64,000 nt of DNA, from NCBI RefSeq assembly GCF_032823475.1, contig NZ_CP127915.1:3100001-3164000 (forward strand). The letters are read 5' to 3'. Positions within the stretch are counted from its first letter, which is position 1; every line of letters begins with the position of its first letter. The position numbers and the translations under genes were made by a program. The notes below the pieces were generated by a model. It was given only the letters and a program-made list of their open reading frames with translations. It had not been told where the DNA came from and ran no database searches. The DNA comes from Acinetobacter sp. SAAs474 (GTDB lineage Bacteria; Pseudomonadota; Gammaproteobacteria; Pseudomonadales; Moraxellaceae). This document shows, piece after piece, positions 46,382 through 56,905 of the stretch.

Positions 46382-46409
46382 GCCAATTAACGCCGATTAA
46401 TTGGCGTTT
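46382..46409 (+). terminator. Terminator of the entericidin-like gene
   Basis: GCCAATTAA, loop CGCCGA, TTAATTGGC followed by GTTTT. 9-bp stem. Confidence 0.7.
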
Positions 46410-46558
46410 TCATATCTTCTAGGCAAAATCAAAACAAAGCATTCAAATTCGCGTAAAATACATTTTTATAATCTTTCACTTTTTCTTATCAAAATCTCCC
46501 CTTCTTGATCAGTTTCACCTATTATAGTAAAACTTTTTTGACATGATCTTTTACTGGT

Positions 46559-47692
46559 ATGACTCAATCAGCAACTCTCGAGCTTAGCTTAGAATTATTA
46601 CGCCAACCGTCTGTTACCCCTATTGATCATACTTGCCAAGAAATTATGGCAAATCGTTTAGCAAAGATTGGTTTTAATATTGAACACATGCGCTTTGACG
46701 ATGTCGATAATTTATGGGCGCGTAAAGGCAATACAGATCCTGTTTTCTGTTTTGCAGGTCACACCGATGTTGTTCCTACTGGACAACTCGAAGCATGGAA
46801 TTCAGATCCATTTATTCCAGAAATTCGTGATGGAAAACTTTATGGTCGAGGGAGTGCAGATATGAAAACTGCACTTGCTGCCATGGTCGTTGCTTCAGAA
46901 CGTTTTGTGCAAAAGCATCCTGATCACAAGGGATCAATTGCCTTTTTAATTACCTCAGATGAAGAAGGCCCATCGATCAACGGCACAGTAAAAGTTATAG
47001 AAACCTTAGAAGCACGTCAAGAAAAAATGACATGGTGTCTGGTCGGTGAACCATCAAGTACACATCAACTCGGTGATATTGTAAAAAATGGTCGTCGTGG
47101 ATCACTCAATGCCAACGTTACCATTAAAGGTAAGCAAGGGCATGTGGCTTATCCTCATCTTGCCATTAATCCTATTCATACTGCCTCTAAAGCGATTGCA
47201 GAATTATGTGATACTGTTTGGGATCATGGAAATGAATACTTTCCTGCAACCACATTTCAAATTTCAAATATTCAAGCAGGTACGGGCGCAACCAATGTGA
47301 TTCCAGCAACCTTGCAATTATTATTTAACTTCCGTTATTCAACCGAGCTAACAGCAGAACAACTACAGGCACGTACCTTAGAGATTCTAGATCGTCATGG
47401 CGTAGACTATGATATTGAATGGACACTGTCTGGTTTACCATTTCTAACGCCTGTGGGAGAATTGGTCAATGCTGCACAGCATGCTATTCACCAAGTCACA
47501 GGGGTGGAAACAACACTATCAACAAGTGGTGGGACTTCAGATGGCCGTTTTATTGCACCCACAGGTGCCCAAGTTCTTGAGCTCGGCGTATTAAATGCTA
47601 CGATTCATCAAATTAATGAACATGTTAATGTTGCCGATTTAGAGCCACTTGCCGAAATTTATGAACAAATTTTACTGCAACTTTTAACTTAA
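46559..47692 (+). CDS. dapE: Succinyl-diaminopimelate desuccinylase
   Basis: 377 aa M20 peptidase-family zinc enzyme. [11 protein letters not shown] (about residues 66-76) gives the metal His and Asp, [14 protein letters not shown] (about 97-110) the bridging Asp, [10 protein letters not shown] (about 133-142) the catalytic Glu, and [12 protein letters not shown] (near the C-terminus) the last His. It removes succinate from N-succinyl-LL-diaminopimelate, in lysine and peptidoglycan precursor synthesis, as a cytoplasmic dimer. The dapE terminator is at 47740. Confidence 0.97.
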   Translation: MTQSATLELSLELLRQPSVTPIDHTCQEIMANRLAKIGFNIEHMRFDDVDNLWARKGNTDPVFCFAGHTDVVPTGQLEAWNSDPFIPEIRDGKLYGRGSADMKTALAAMVVASERFVQKHPDHKGSIAFLITSDEEGPSINGTVKVIETLEARQEKMTWCLVGEPSSTHQLGDIVKNGRRGSLNANVTIKGKQGHVAYPHLAINPIHTASKAIAELCDTVWDHGNEYFPATTFQISNIQAGTGATNVIPATLQLLFNFRYSTELTAEQLQARTLEILDRHGVDYDIEWTLSGLPFLTPVGELVNAAQHAIHQVTGVETTLSTSGGTSDGRFIAPTGAQVLELGVLNATIHQINEHVNVADLEPLAEIYEQILLQLLT

Positions 47693-47739
47693 ACTGGCTT
47701 TAGACATTTATTTCAACTCATCCACCTCTGTAAAAGTAT

Positions 47740-47764
47740 GGGGCATATTGCCCCCTATTTTTTA
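47740..47764 (+). terminator. Terminator of dapE
   Basis: GGGGCA, TAT loop, TGCCCC followed by CTATTTTTTATCC. Confidence 0.8.
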
Positions 47765-47856
47765 TCCGTCAAGGTAAATGATATAAGAAAGCATACAGCA
47801 TGTTTGATGCTGCAATATGCTGCCAAACCGATAGATCTGCTCATGCATTAAATCGC

Positions 47857-49089
47857 CTATATCTTTCGCGCTACTTTGGGGCGAGTAGATGCAAAAATAT
47901 GCGCTACAATATAATCAACATCAAGGATAAAACAGCGTTGACCATCAACGACACGCTGACCTATTGCCCTTATACTGGCTGATAGCTGCTGCTGTGTTGA
48001 CATGGTTGCCACTTGATGAGGTGCACTGATAAAATTATCTACCAGTAATGCTACATTTTCTCCTGCAATAGGTCTCAATAAAATCACTGGCCATAGCGTA
48101 TGAGTAGCAAAATTTGGCGTATCTTGATCATTAATTAACTCAGATAAATAACGTAATTTATAATCAATATTCGCAATATTAAATCGCTCGTTATCCCCCT
48201 TAAAGTATGCTGCTAAAGCAACAGATGAAATACGAACAACAGCACTGAGCTGTATCAATGGTAAAGCAAATTGCTGCTGATGTTGTTGTAATATCAACAT
48301 ATCATCTACAGTACTTGAGTGAGGAATATGAAAAGTAAAGGTTGTACCATGGTCTATATCGGATTTAAGCTGAATTTCTCCACCTAAAGCTTGAATATGA
48401 TGCTGCACAACCTCTAGCTCCATTAAGTTCATACCATGATCAGATATGTATGTTTGCTGTGATAAGCTCTGTAAACTGTGCGCAATTATTAATGGTAAAA
48501 TTTTTGAATTATCAACAACTTGGTATCGATCAATTAAGCCCGTGTGATATGCTGTTTCTAGTAAATGTGTGACGTCAATTTCTTGAGCATCATCAGTTAA
48601 ACTGACCATGATACTCTGCTGTTCATGCGTTAAACGAAGTAGAATACGGGCCAATGTAGATTTATTTTTCGCAGTACGCTCAGCAATTTCTTCAACTCTA
48701 TACCGAATAGTATGACGTAACATCTGTTCCAATGCTGTGGTTAAGCGCAATAACATGATCGGTTCTAATTGAATATTTGTATATTCACATAACAACTCTG
48801 TAGGACGATGATAAAGGAGAGCAATTTGATGAACGACATGTTGTAAACGAGGAATCACACGACTAAAAGGGATTAAATCCACATGCTCTGCATCATGATT
48901 TAAGGTATTTGAGCAATTCGACCATGATGTGTTAGATGCCACTGTTTTATGTTGCTGATGCTGTAGTGAAAAAGCTTGATTTATCGGAGATGCCATTGAG
49001 GATAAGGCTGTATTTTGTTTTATATATTTTTTAAAATCAATATATCGATAAAATGCAATAGATGTGGAGTTTTCTAATATTTTTTTCAT
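47857..49089 (-). CDS. Reduced ChpA/CheA-like protein (pseudokinase)
   Basis: About 410 aa from ATG 49089 (a TTG start at 49119 would add 10 residues; neither has a clear ribosome site). It aligns with only the C-terminal half of ChpA: a P3/P4-like region with VDLIPFSRVIPRLQHVVHQ (about residues 70-88) and LTTALEQMLRHTIRYRVEE where the N-box Asn of kinases (usually NAVDHG) is lost; a degenerate G1 box (DDAQEID in place of DDGxGI); a better G2 (GGEIQLKSDIDHGTTFTF); then a CheW-like P5 domain (about 255-395). The Hpt domains and the C-terminal receiver are missing, so no phosphotransfer is possible. Lies downstream of the pilJ-like gene. It might act as a scaffold, or be on its way to loss. Confidence 0.78.
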   Translation of the reverse strand: MKKILENSTSIAFYRYIDFKKYIKQNTALSSMASPINQAFSLQHQQHKTVASNTSWSNCSNTLNHDAEHVDLIPFSRVIPRLQHVVHQIALLYHRPTELLCEYTNIQLEPIMLLRLTTALEQMLRHTIRYRVEEIAERTAKNKSTLARILLRLTHEQQSIMVSLTDDAQEIDVTHLLETAYHTGLIDRYQVVDNSKILPLIIAHSLQSLSQQTYISDHGMNLMELEVVQHHIQALGGEIQLKSDIDHGTTFTFHIPHSSTVDDMLILQQHQQQFALPLIQLSAVVRISSVALAAYFKGDNERFNIANIDYKLRYLSELINDQDTPNFATHTLWPVILLRPIAGENVALLVDNFISAPHQVATMSTQQQLSASIRAIGQRVVDGQRCFILDVDYIVAHIFASTRPKVARKI

Positions 49090-49213
49090 TGTAAAACGAC
49101 TCAGCGTATCTTTATTCAAAGGTGATGTGTAACTCTTGGCTTAAATCTCACGCTAACATAGCGCTATATCGCAATTTTTAGTTTTAATAGCTTGTTATTG
49201 TCCATCAAAATAT

Positions 49214-51295
49214 TTAAATTTCTGCGACAACATCTAATCGCTCGGGCTTGCTCAACAAATGCTGCAAGCTATCTACTATTTGTCGTAACTCAGTCATATT
49301 CGTTGTCATTTCTAGAATAATGAGTGATTTTTGTGAAGTAATTTCTTGGATACTCTCCATCGTTATTGCAATATGATGAGTGAAATAAACATCTCGTTTT
49401 AGCCCCTCAGTAATATTGCTCATCAATTGATTCAACTGTGCTGATTGTGCCGTTATCTCATTGAATATTGCGTGGATATCTTGCGTGGTATTAAGATCAA
49501 CCGCTGTTTCTTCGATTTGATGCTGTTGTATCGAGCTGATGATTTCCTGAAATGATTTCTGTATATCCTCTTGCCATGATCTAAGCCGCTTTTGCATCAT
49601 AGCAACACGCTGTGTCATATTTTGAGCTTCATCTGCAAGCATCAACAAAATCGTGTTGGATGGCTGATCAGACTTTCTGGCTTGAATTGCCGTATTCATC
49701 GCTAAAACATGACTTTGAGCACTCAGCTCATCAATTAATGACGTTACTTGATCAAAGTCTGGTAAAGAAAATTCAAATGACGGTATTTCGGCTAAAATTG
49801 CTTGAATTTTTTGATTTATCATCTGTACATCATTACCCATACCATCTATTTGATTGATCTTCGACACTGCAACAGCTAAACGCTGTGAAATAAAATGACA
49901 ACTTTCAATATTTTCAAATAGCTGCTCCCTGAGCACCAGCATGTCATTAATATTAAAAGATATATCTATGATTTTTTGATTTTGATGATCACAATACTCG
50001 ATCAATCGAGCAATCACATTTTCGACATTAATATCATGCTGCTGTAATATTTTGGTCTGATGATGAACAGTAGCCATAAACTGATGCAACTGCTGAATGG
50101 CAATATTAATTGCATCTGTCATGCTATTAAAATTTTCTGTATTGGTTGGCGATAAGGGTAAACTGCCTTGATTCAACTGATTAATTTCATCCAATAAGCG
50201 TAACATTGCATTTTGTTGATATTGTGCTTGAATTTGATCATTATGGTCATCCTGATGAGCCACTACATCATGATGATGCTGTAAATTAACTAGCTGATAT
50301 ATATAAATCAATAATATGATGAACATCAGTATCATGGTTAAAATGGGCCATAACAGCCAAGACCAACTTGATACTGAACGTGCAGTTAAATCCTCTGATA
50401 ACTGTACTATTTGATTGGGTACTTGAGTGACAGTTTTTTGAATCTGAAGAATGGGATTAATATTGGCCAAAACAACAGCGCTGGCTGGCTGGATCACATC
50501 ATCATAAGCCACCTGAATATTCTGTAATATTGATGTTAATTTAGGATCAGTGATCGGTTGAATACCTCCTGCTGTCTTAGGCTGGAACTGCGTATTTAAA
50601 TGATCAGTAAATAATTGCATATCTTTATTTAATTGATCTGCATCTTCAATTGAAAAATTTGAGATTAAAAATTCAGGCTCGATCAATTTTAAAATTTGCT
50701 GTACGCGTATAATTTGCTCACTGAGCAACAGAATATGCTGACTTGATATAGGGATAGTCAGCATTTGTGCCATCATTGATTGATATTCAATCTGAATCGC
50801 AGGCACAATTTCCGTCATTGCAATATGGTTGTCATAAAGCTGATTAATCAGCTTTTTTTGCTTCACTATAAAGTCAATTTGTTTAGATATCATCACCCAT
50901 TGATCTTCAATTGCCGTGATTTGATTACCATCAATCGACCAGTACTTAAGCTGATTTAAATTATCATTAAATTGGGTTTGTAAATCACGCAGTCTTGTAA
51001 TCTCATCAGGGGTATTAATCGTAATTACTTCACCGACTTGATGAGAAATCCGCTGCGACAATACGCGTAATTCAGTGAAACTTGTATTTAAATAATAGCG
51101 TTGTACTAGCAGCAATAAACTTATGCTCATCGCAAATAGCATGATCATCATCACAGTAAATAATCGTTTAGATTGACAAATAAATTTTACGGTCAACTGT
51201 ATTTTCTTAAAATATGATGGTGGTTTGTCTAGATGCCCCTTTGATGAATAAATACTTTGCGCCATATTATTTTTCTGTTGTTGGTCTCCCACCAT
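49214..51295 (-). CDS. pilJ: PilJ-like methyl-accepting chemotaxis protein, degenerate signalling tip
   Basis: 693 aa, near full length for PilJ. TM1 is about residues 44-65 (RLFTVMMIMLFAMSISLLLL), a periplasmic PilJ domain of about 240 residues, TM2 about 311-335 (WLLWPILTMILMFIILLIYI), then a cytoplasmic coiled coil. In canonical receptors the tip reads NALNAAIEAARAGEAGRGFA; here it is VLAMNTAIQARKSDQPSNT, so the CheW/CheA-contact helices have drifted and the GRGFAVVA stretch is gone. Receptor for type IV pilus twitching in the Pil-Chp pathway. Named by overall architecture and position next to chpA-like and pilH. Confidence 0.75.
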   Translation of the reverse strand: MVGDQQQKNNMAQSIYSSKGHLDKPPSYFKKIQLTVKFICQSKRLFTVMMIMLFAMSISLLLLVQRYYLNTSFTELRVLSQRISHQVGEVITINTPDEITRLRDLQTQFNDNLNQLKYWSIDGNQITAIEDQWVMISKQIDFIVKQKKLINQLYDNHIAMTEIVPAIQIEYQSMMAQMLTIPISSQHILLLSEQIIRVQQILKLIEPEFLISNFSIEDADQLNKDMQLFTDHLNTQFQPKTAGGIQPITDPKLTSILQNIQVAYDDVIQPASAVVLANINPILQIQKTVTQVPNQIVQLSEDLTARSVSSWSWLLWPILTMILMFIILLIYIYQLVNLQHHHDVVAHQDDHNDQIQAQYQQNAMLRLLDEINQLNQGSLPLSPTNTENFNSMTDAINIAIQQLHQFMATVHHQTKILQQHDINVENVIARLIEYCDHQNQKIIDISFNINDMLVLREQLFENIESCHFISQRLAVAVSKINQIDGMGNDVQMINQKIQAILAEIPSFEFSLPDFDQVTSLIDELSAQSHVLAMNTAIQARKSDQPSNTILLMLADEAQNMTQRVAMMQKRLRSWQEDIQKSFQEIISSIQQHQIEETAVDLNTTQDIHAIFNEITAQSAQLNQLMSNITEGLKRDVYFTHHIAITMESIQEITSQKSLIILEMTTNMTELRQIVDSLQHLLSKPERLDVVAEI

Positions 51296-51742
51296 ACCTA
51301 CCCTCTCAATTCTTTATTTTATGTCTTTTTATTATTTTTTATTTACAAATGGTTTGAAATACTAAATTATTCATCTCTCATCTTGTATGACATAATCATT
51401 TCATAGCCTTCCAATCAAGCATATTGAATAACACAAATGCCGATTATATCCCTCTAAAAATACAATATTGTGATTTTTTTCACAAATTCAATTAAAATAG
51501 TGGTTCATTAATACTTTATTCGTCAAAATTTTTATTAATCATCATTATTACACTTAAGCTTGCGTATATTTTAGTTATAATTTTTAAATCCATAAATAAA
51601 ACACGGATGAGCTGAAATAAAGTATTTCCTCATTGGCAATCAACATACCCTATATTCAGCCATCAGACAGCAACATCATGCTGATGCAATATAATCGCTT
51701 ATTCGTCTATATTAATCATAGAATGAAGGTCTTCATCTTGCA
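51296..51742. other. Gap where pilI would be expected
   Basis: 447 bp of AT-rich DNA between pilJ-like and pilH with no frame resembling a CheW/PilI protein on either strand. In typical loci pilI occupies this place, so it seems to have been lost and eroded. Confidence 0.55.
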
Positions 51743-52111
51743 TTAGGCTATAGGTAAATACTGATGAATAACATCGATTAATAATTGCTCATCAATAGGC
51801 TTAGTCAAATATTCTTTTGCCCCTTGACGTTTACCCCACACACGATCTGTTGCTTGATCTTTAATACTTACCATGACAATAGGAATATGTTTAGTGGTTG
51901 CACCACGTACAATTTGACGTGTTGCCTGAAAACCATTCACACCTGGCATGACCACATCCATTAATACTAGATCCGGCAATTCAGCCTGTGCAATCGTCAC
52001 GCCATCAGCACCATTGGATGCTTCCAATACCTCAAAACCATGTTTGGTTAAAATTTCTTTAAAACGAAAAGTTTCTGTAGGCGAATCATCTACAATTAAA
52101 ATTCGAGCCAT
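51743..52111 (-). CDS. pilH: Twitching-motility response regulator PilH
   Basis: 122 aa single receiver domain. The acidic pair is in ILIVDDSPTE (about 3-12), the phospho-Asp in LVLMDVVMPG (about residue 52), and the Lys in EYLTKPIDEQ (about 102). MARILIVDDSPTETFRF is the PilH signature. I use ATG 52111, with GAGG about 7 nt upstream; an in-frame ATG 12 nt earlier is less likely. PilH acts with ChpA in controlling pilus extension and retraction. Here it seems intact although its kinase partner is not. Confidence 0.88.
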   Translation of the reverse strand: MARILIVDDSPTETFRFKEILTKHGFEVLEASNGADGVTIAQAELPDLVLMDVVMPGVNGFQATRQIVRGATTKHIPIVMVSIKDQATDRVWGKRQGAKEYLTKPIDEQLLIDVIHQYLPIA

Positions 52112-52634
52112 TATTTTCCTCAAATACGTCTTTATTCAATAGCATCATGATGATAGCCAGTCATTACAGCAGAGTCGTCTATTCTAAACTGCTGAAGCAA
52201 AGATAATAGTCGCTTTAAACCACTCATCCTCTTATTACAAAATCAATATTTCTGCCATTACATCGATGTCGTGAAGCAAATTATATGAGGGAAATATTGC
52301 AGACAATATAATTTTTATTCCCTTTTTTCTGATAGCTTATAACATAATCCGCATTAAAAATATACAGCATGGTTTGATTTTTAACCCTGAGTATAATCAC
52401 TATAAATAAATGAAGCTATCCAGCATATTCAATTATCAAGCGAAATAATTACTTTTTAAATCTTTACCACTCGTTCACACTTTTTAAAATATTTGACTTT
52501 TATATGATTGTCCTTAACCAGTATCTATACTTTGCTTTGATCGATACGATATAACCGAGAATATAACGAATTAAAAAATATTCGGCATATATTTTGCTAG
52601 ATATCATGGCCGTAATTTAAGATACATTTACCCG
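52112..52634. other. Intergenic region pilH/rutD
   Basis: Divergent spacer of 523 bp, AT-rich, with no coding frame. It holds the promoter of pilH and a sigma-54-type element for rutD near 52583. No pilG is present. Confidence 0.45.
52583..52598 (+). promoter_or_regulatory. Sigma-54-type -24/-12 element before rutD
   Basis: CGGCATATATTTTGCT has GG at 52584-52585 and GC at 52596-52597, 10 nt between, the spacing fixed by sigma-54. The -12 part TTGCT is perfect, the -24 part CGGCAT is one or two bases from TGGCAC. It lies about 37 nt before the rutD ATG. Confidence 0.55.
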
Positions 52635-53477
<843 letters not shown>

Positions 53478-53747
53478 TAAAAAACTGAAGCGATTAATTC
53501 GAATAAAACCTTGGTTTTTGTTTTTCGCTTCATCCAATCTGTATATATTTATACCCATACACTTTAACGATCAATCACTCATTTTATTCAACTTAAAGAT
53601 TTGCCTAATTTCTGCTAAATGCCTATATCATCGCATCAGCCTTCATAAAACCCACTGGGTGAAAAGCAATTTTATCTCGAAAAAACCTGATCACGATACA
53701 GTATTTCAAGCAGCATATTTTTAATTTGATCATTTTTTACACATTTT

Positions 53748-53763
53748 TTTACCTTTTGGTAAA
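53748..53763. promoter_or_regulatory. RutR-like inverted repeat upstream of rutA
   Basis: TTTACC-TTTT-GGTAAA has the same ACC-N4-GGT frame as the E. coli RutR operator TTGACC-AnnT-GGTCAA, differing symmetrically at one base per half. A further half-site TTTACC is at 53831-53836. No rutR gene is in the window, so this is tentative. Confidence 0.35.
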
Positions 53764-53890
53764 ATTTTAGTTCAATGTCGCACCGATTTAAACCAGAATA
53801 TATTTACCGCAGCAAACTTAAAAATATTTTTTTACCAAACAGTATAATTAAAATTTAATAAATAACTGTTTTTAAATAATAAAAATAAAC

Positions 53891-53906
53891 TGGCACAGCA
53901 TTTGCT
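53891..53906 (+). promoter_or_regulatory. Sigma-54 (-24/-12) promoter of the rutA operon
   Basis: TGGCACAGCATTTGCT matches the sigma-54 consensus TGGCAC-N5-TTGCW fully, with GG (53892-53893) and GC (53904-53905) 10 nt apart. Transcription would start about 12 nt downstream, leaving a leader of about 63 nt to ATG 53981. The Ntr-controlled rut operon of E. coli has the same promoter class. Confidence 0.8.
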
Positions 53907-53980
53907 AAATCATTAATCACAATATTTAGGCAATATCTTAAATATAAATTTTAATTAAAATGACATCATAGGTGGTAAAT

Positions 53981-55093
53981 ATGAAAATTGGTATCTTTTG
54001 TCCAATTGGCAATAATGGCTGGTTATTGTCTGAAAATGCACCTCAATATCAGCCTAGTTTTGAGATGAATAAGCAAATTGTACAACGTGCAGAATATTAT
54101 GGTTTTGACTTTGCATTATCCATGATCAAATTACGTGGATTTGGTGGAAAAACTGAATTTTGGGATCATAATTTAGAAACTTTTACATTAATGGCGGGTT
54201 TAGCTGCCGTCACCAATAAAATTAAAATTTATGCTACAGCGGCAACATTGGTCATGCCTCCTGCCATTGTTGCGCGTATGGCAGCAACGATTGACTCTAT
54301 TTCGAATGGCCGTTTTGGTTTAAATGTGGTCAGTGGATGGCAATCTGCAGAATACAGCCAAATGGGTATGTGGCCAGGAAATGAATATTTTGCAAAACGC
54401 TATGAATACCTATCTGAATATGTACAAATTTTACGTGAACTTTGGGCAACAGGACATTCTAATTTTCAAGGTGACCATTTTCATATGCAAGATTGCCGAG
54501 TGAGTCCACGCCCTCAGGCAGATATGAAAATTATTTGTGCAGGTCAATCCGATACAGGACTTGAATTTTCAGCACAATATGCAGATTACAATTTTGTGTT
54601 TGGTAAAGGATTCAATACGCCAACTGCATATGCCGATATTAATCAACGCTTAAAAAAATATACCGACCAAACCGGTCGTCATGTACAAACCTATGTGCTG
54701 TTTATGGTGATTGCTGCTGAAACAGATGAGGAGGCCTTAAAAAAATGGCACCACTATCAACAAGGTGCTGATATTGAGGCAATTAATTGGCTAATGAATC
54801 AAGGCAATAACGATAATCAATCTGGTACAGATACCAATATTCGTCAAATGGCCTCTGCGATTTCACCTGTCAACATCAATATGGGCACTTTAGTAGGTTC
54901 ATATCGCCATGTTGCAGAAATGCTCGATGAAATTAGTCATATCGAAGGAACAGAAGGCATTCTATTAACTTTTGATGATTTTATTCAAGGTGTTGAGGAT
55001 TTTGGGCAACAAATACAGCCCTATATGCAATGCCGTCAACACATCACAGCAGATCAAACCATCAATGGCGCTGTTTGGGAGAAATCAGCATGA
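53981..55093 (+). CDS. rutA: Pyrimidine monooxygenase RutA
   Basis: 370 aa flavin-dependent luciferase-like monooxygenase. ATG 53981 is preferred since AGGTGG is 5-6 nt upstream; a GTG three codons earlier overlaps that site. The LLM fold shows [18 protein letters not shown], the flavin-binding [15 protein letters not shown] (about residues 110-124), and [16 protein letters not shown] (about 183-198). RutA opens the uracil ring between N3 and C4 with FMNH2 and oxygen to form ureidoacrylate peracid. Ends with an ATGA overlap into rutB. Confidence 0.95.
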   Translation: MKIGIFCPIGNNGWLLSENAPQYQPSFEMNKQIVQRAEYYGFDFALSMIKLRGFGGKTEFWDHNLETFTLMAGLAAVTNKIKIYATAATLVMPPAIVARMAATIDSISNGRFGLNVVSGWQSAEYSQMGMWPGNEYFAKRYEYLSEYVQILRELWATGHSNFQGDHFHMQDCRVSPRPQADMKIICAGQSDTGLEFSAQYADYNFVFGKGFNTPTAYADINQRLKKYTDQTGRHVQTYVLFMVIAAETDEEALKKWHHYQQGADIEAINWLMNQGNNDNQSGTDTNIRQMASAISPVNINMGTLVGSYRHVAEMLDEISHIEGTEGILLTFDDFIQGVEDFGQQIQPYMQCRQHITADQTINGAVWEKSA

Positions 55094-55818
55094 ATCATAT
55101 CGTATGTAGTGCATTTAGTGCAGCAAGTTCACAAAGTAAACTTTTAAAAGCTGAGCCTGAATCGATTCAACTGGCACCTGAACATACCGCTTTAATTGTC
55201 ATTGATATGCAAAATGCCTATAGCTCATTAGGAGGATATTTAGATTTAGCTGGATTTGACGTATCCAATACACAGCCAGTGATCGAAAATATTCAAAAAG
55301 CGATCGCTGCTGCACATCAGGCAGGTATTCAAGTGATTTATTTTAAAAATGGCTGGGATGCAGCATATCAGGAGGCTGGTGGAATAGATTCACCTAATTT
55401 TCATAAATCAAATGCCTTAAAAACTATGAAAAAACAACCAGAACTCTATGGCAAATTACTGGCAAAAGGCAGTTGGGATTTTGAATTAATTGATGCACTT
55501 CAGCCCACAGAAAATGACTTAATCATTGAGAAACCTCGCTATAGCGGCTTCTTTAATACAGCACTAGATAGCATGTTACGTTGTCGGGGTATTCGCAATT
55601 TAGTATTTACCGGTATTGCCACTAATGTCTGTGTCGAATCAACATTAAGAGATGGTTTTTTCTTAGAATACTTTGGGATTGCTTTAGCAGATGCCTGCTA
55701 TCAAGCAGGGCCTATCACTGCACATGACGCCAGTTTATATAACATTAAAACATTTTTTGGCTGGGTTTCTGACACCGCGAGTTTTGTCGATACCTTTAGC
55801 AATACCCCCAATGCTTAG
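55090..55818 (+). CDS. rutB: Peroxyureidoacrylate/ureidoacrylate amidohydrolase RutB
   Basis: 242 aa isochorismatase-family cysteine hydrolase. Start ATG 55090 overlaps the rutA stop (ATGA). The triad Asp is in [10 protein letters not shown] (about residue 39), the Lys near [13 protein letters not shown], and the Cys in [13 protein letters not shown] (about residue 181). It cleaves carbamate from the RutA product, giving aminoacrylate peracid. Follows rutA by 4-base overlap, so levels are coupled. Confidence 0.95.
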   Translation: MNHIVCSAFSAASSQSKLLKAEPESIQLAPEHTALIVIDMQNAYSSLGGYLDLAGFDVSNTQPVIENIQKAIAAAHQAGIQVIYFKNGWDAAYQEAGGIDSPNFHKSNALKTMKKQPELYGKLLAKGSWDFELIDALQPTENDLIIEKPRYSGFFNTALDSMLRCRGIRNLVFTGIATNVCVESTLRDGFFLEYFGIALADACYQAGPITAHDASLYNIKTFFGWVSDTASFVDTFSNTPNA

Positions 55819-55849
55819 ATCAGTCTACTGAGTCAACAGGATCAATACC

Positions 55850-56230
55850 ATGCCTAAAACCATTATATGCCCAGTCGGAACATCGCAACCCTTAGCACCT
55901 TATGTCCCTGCAACCAAAGCGGACAATATTATTTATGTTTCAGGAACATTAGCTTTTGATGAACATAATAATGTCGTCCATATCGGTGATGCTGCTGCAC
56001 AAACTCGCCATATTCTAGACACGATCCAAAATATTCTGGCCGCTGCTGGGGCCTCCATGAACGATATTACGTTTAATCATATTTTTATTAAGGATTGGGC
56101 TGATTATTCTGCGATCAACCATGTTTATGCAGAATATTTTCCACAAGATAAACCTGCTCGTTATTGCATTCAAACAGGTTTAGTTAAACCCGAAGCACTG
56201 ATTGAAATTGCCTCGATTGCACATGTTTAA
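55850..56230 (+). CDS. rutC: RutC, RidA/YjgF-family protein
   Basis: 126 aa, normal RidA length. [17 protein letters not shown] (about 29-45), and the conserved Arg in [20 protein letters not shown] (about residues 103-122), mark the family. In the Rut pathway it reduces or deaminates aminoacrylate intermediates; works as a trimer in the cytoplasm. Third gene of the rutA operon, 31 bp after rutB. Confidence 0.94.
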   Translation: MPKTIICPVGTSQPLAPYVPATKADNIIYVSGTLAFDEHNNVVHIGDAAAQTRHILDTIQNILAAAGASMNDITFNHIFIKDWADYSAINHVYAEYFPQDKPARYCIQTGLVKPEALIEIASIAHV

Positions 56231-56308
56231 TCCTTATTCCATGACCTCAATGATCACTATACCAACACTTGAATGATGTTAGACATGATTCAAGTCAAAG
56301 GAAATACC

Positions 56309-56875
56309 ATGAATCAAACACACACTCAGTCTGATATTCAAACACACTCCTCCTCTTTATTAGAGCATTCTTTATCGCAAATACATTTAGAAATTGATCA
56401 ACACCTATTTCGCCAAGGTATGGCAAATCTTGGTGCGGCTGTCAATGTCATTACTACACAAGGACCAGCAGGGCTGGCAGGTTTTACTGCATCTGCAGTA
56501 TGCAGTGTGACAGATAATCCACCAACGCTATTGGTCTGTTTAAACCGATCTGCATCCGTTTTTCAAACTTTTAAAGAGAATCAAGTGCTCTGCGTCAATA
56601 CACTTTCTTCACAACAACAGCATTTGTCTAATCTCTTTGGTGGAAAAACACCGATGTCTGAACGTTTTCAACAAGGAACATGGCAATCGCTGGTGACAAA
56701 AGCACCTGTTTTACAAGATGCACTGGTCAGTTTTGATTGTGAAGTAGTCAATAGTTTGTCTGTTGGAAGCCATGATGTACTGTTTTGTCAAGTTAAAGCC
56801 ATGCAACAACGTCAAGGAATGAATGCGCTGATATATTTTAACCGTGCATATTGTGAGCCATTAGAAATGTGCTAA
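56309..56875 (+). CDS. rutF: FMN reductase RutF
   Basis: 188 aa flavin-reductase-like split-barrel protein. Start at ATG 56309 with AAAGGA 6 nt upstream; the frame is open 12 codons earlier. [19 protein letters not shown] (about residues 57-75) and [15 protein letters not shown] contact [15 protein letters not shown] near the end is typical. It supplies FMNH2 for RutA using NADH. The N-terminal ~35 residues are Gln/Ser/His-rich, longer than E. coli RutF. Confidence 0.93.
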   Translation: MNQTHTQSDIQTHSSSLLEHSLSQIHLEIDQHLFRQGMANLGAAVNVITTQGPAGLAGFTASAVCSVTDNPPTLLVCLNRSASVFQTFKENQVLCVNTLSSQQQHLSNLFGGKTPMSERFQQGTWQSLVTKAPVLQDALVSFDCEVVNSLSVGSHDVLFCQVKAMQQRQGMNALIYFNRAYCEPLEMC

Positions 56876-56905
56876 TTGAAAATATTTCATGAGGGGGAAA
56901 GTCTC

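Larger units (their letters stand above)
53478..53980. other. Long leader between rutD and rutA
   Basis: 503 bp. A plus-strand open frame of 68 codons (53518-53724) lacks a ribosome site and looks non-coding. The stretch carries a dyad at 53748-53763 and a sigma-54 promoter at 53891-53906. A TGAAGCG/CGCTTCA pair right after rutD may be part of a weak terminator. Confidence 0.5.

Noticed and set aside
53518..53724. Plus-strand open frame of 68 codons between rutD and rutA
   Set aside because: Phe/Ile/Leu-rich composition, no ribosome site, and it lies in the leader that carries regulatory elements.
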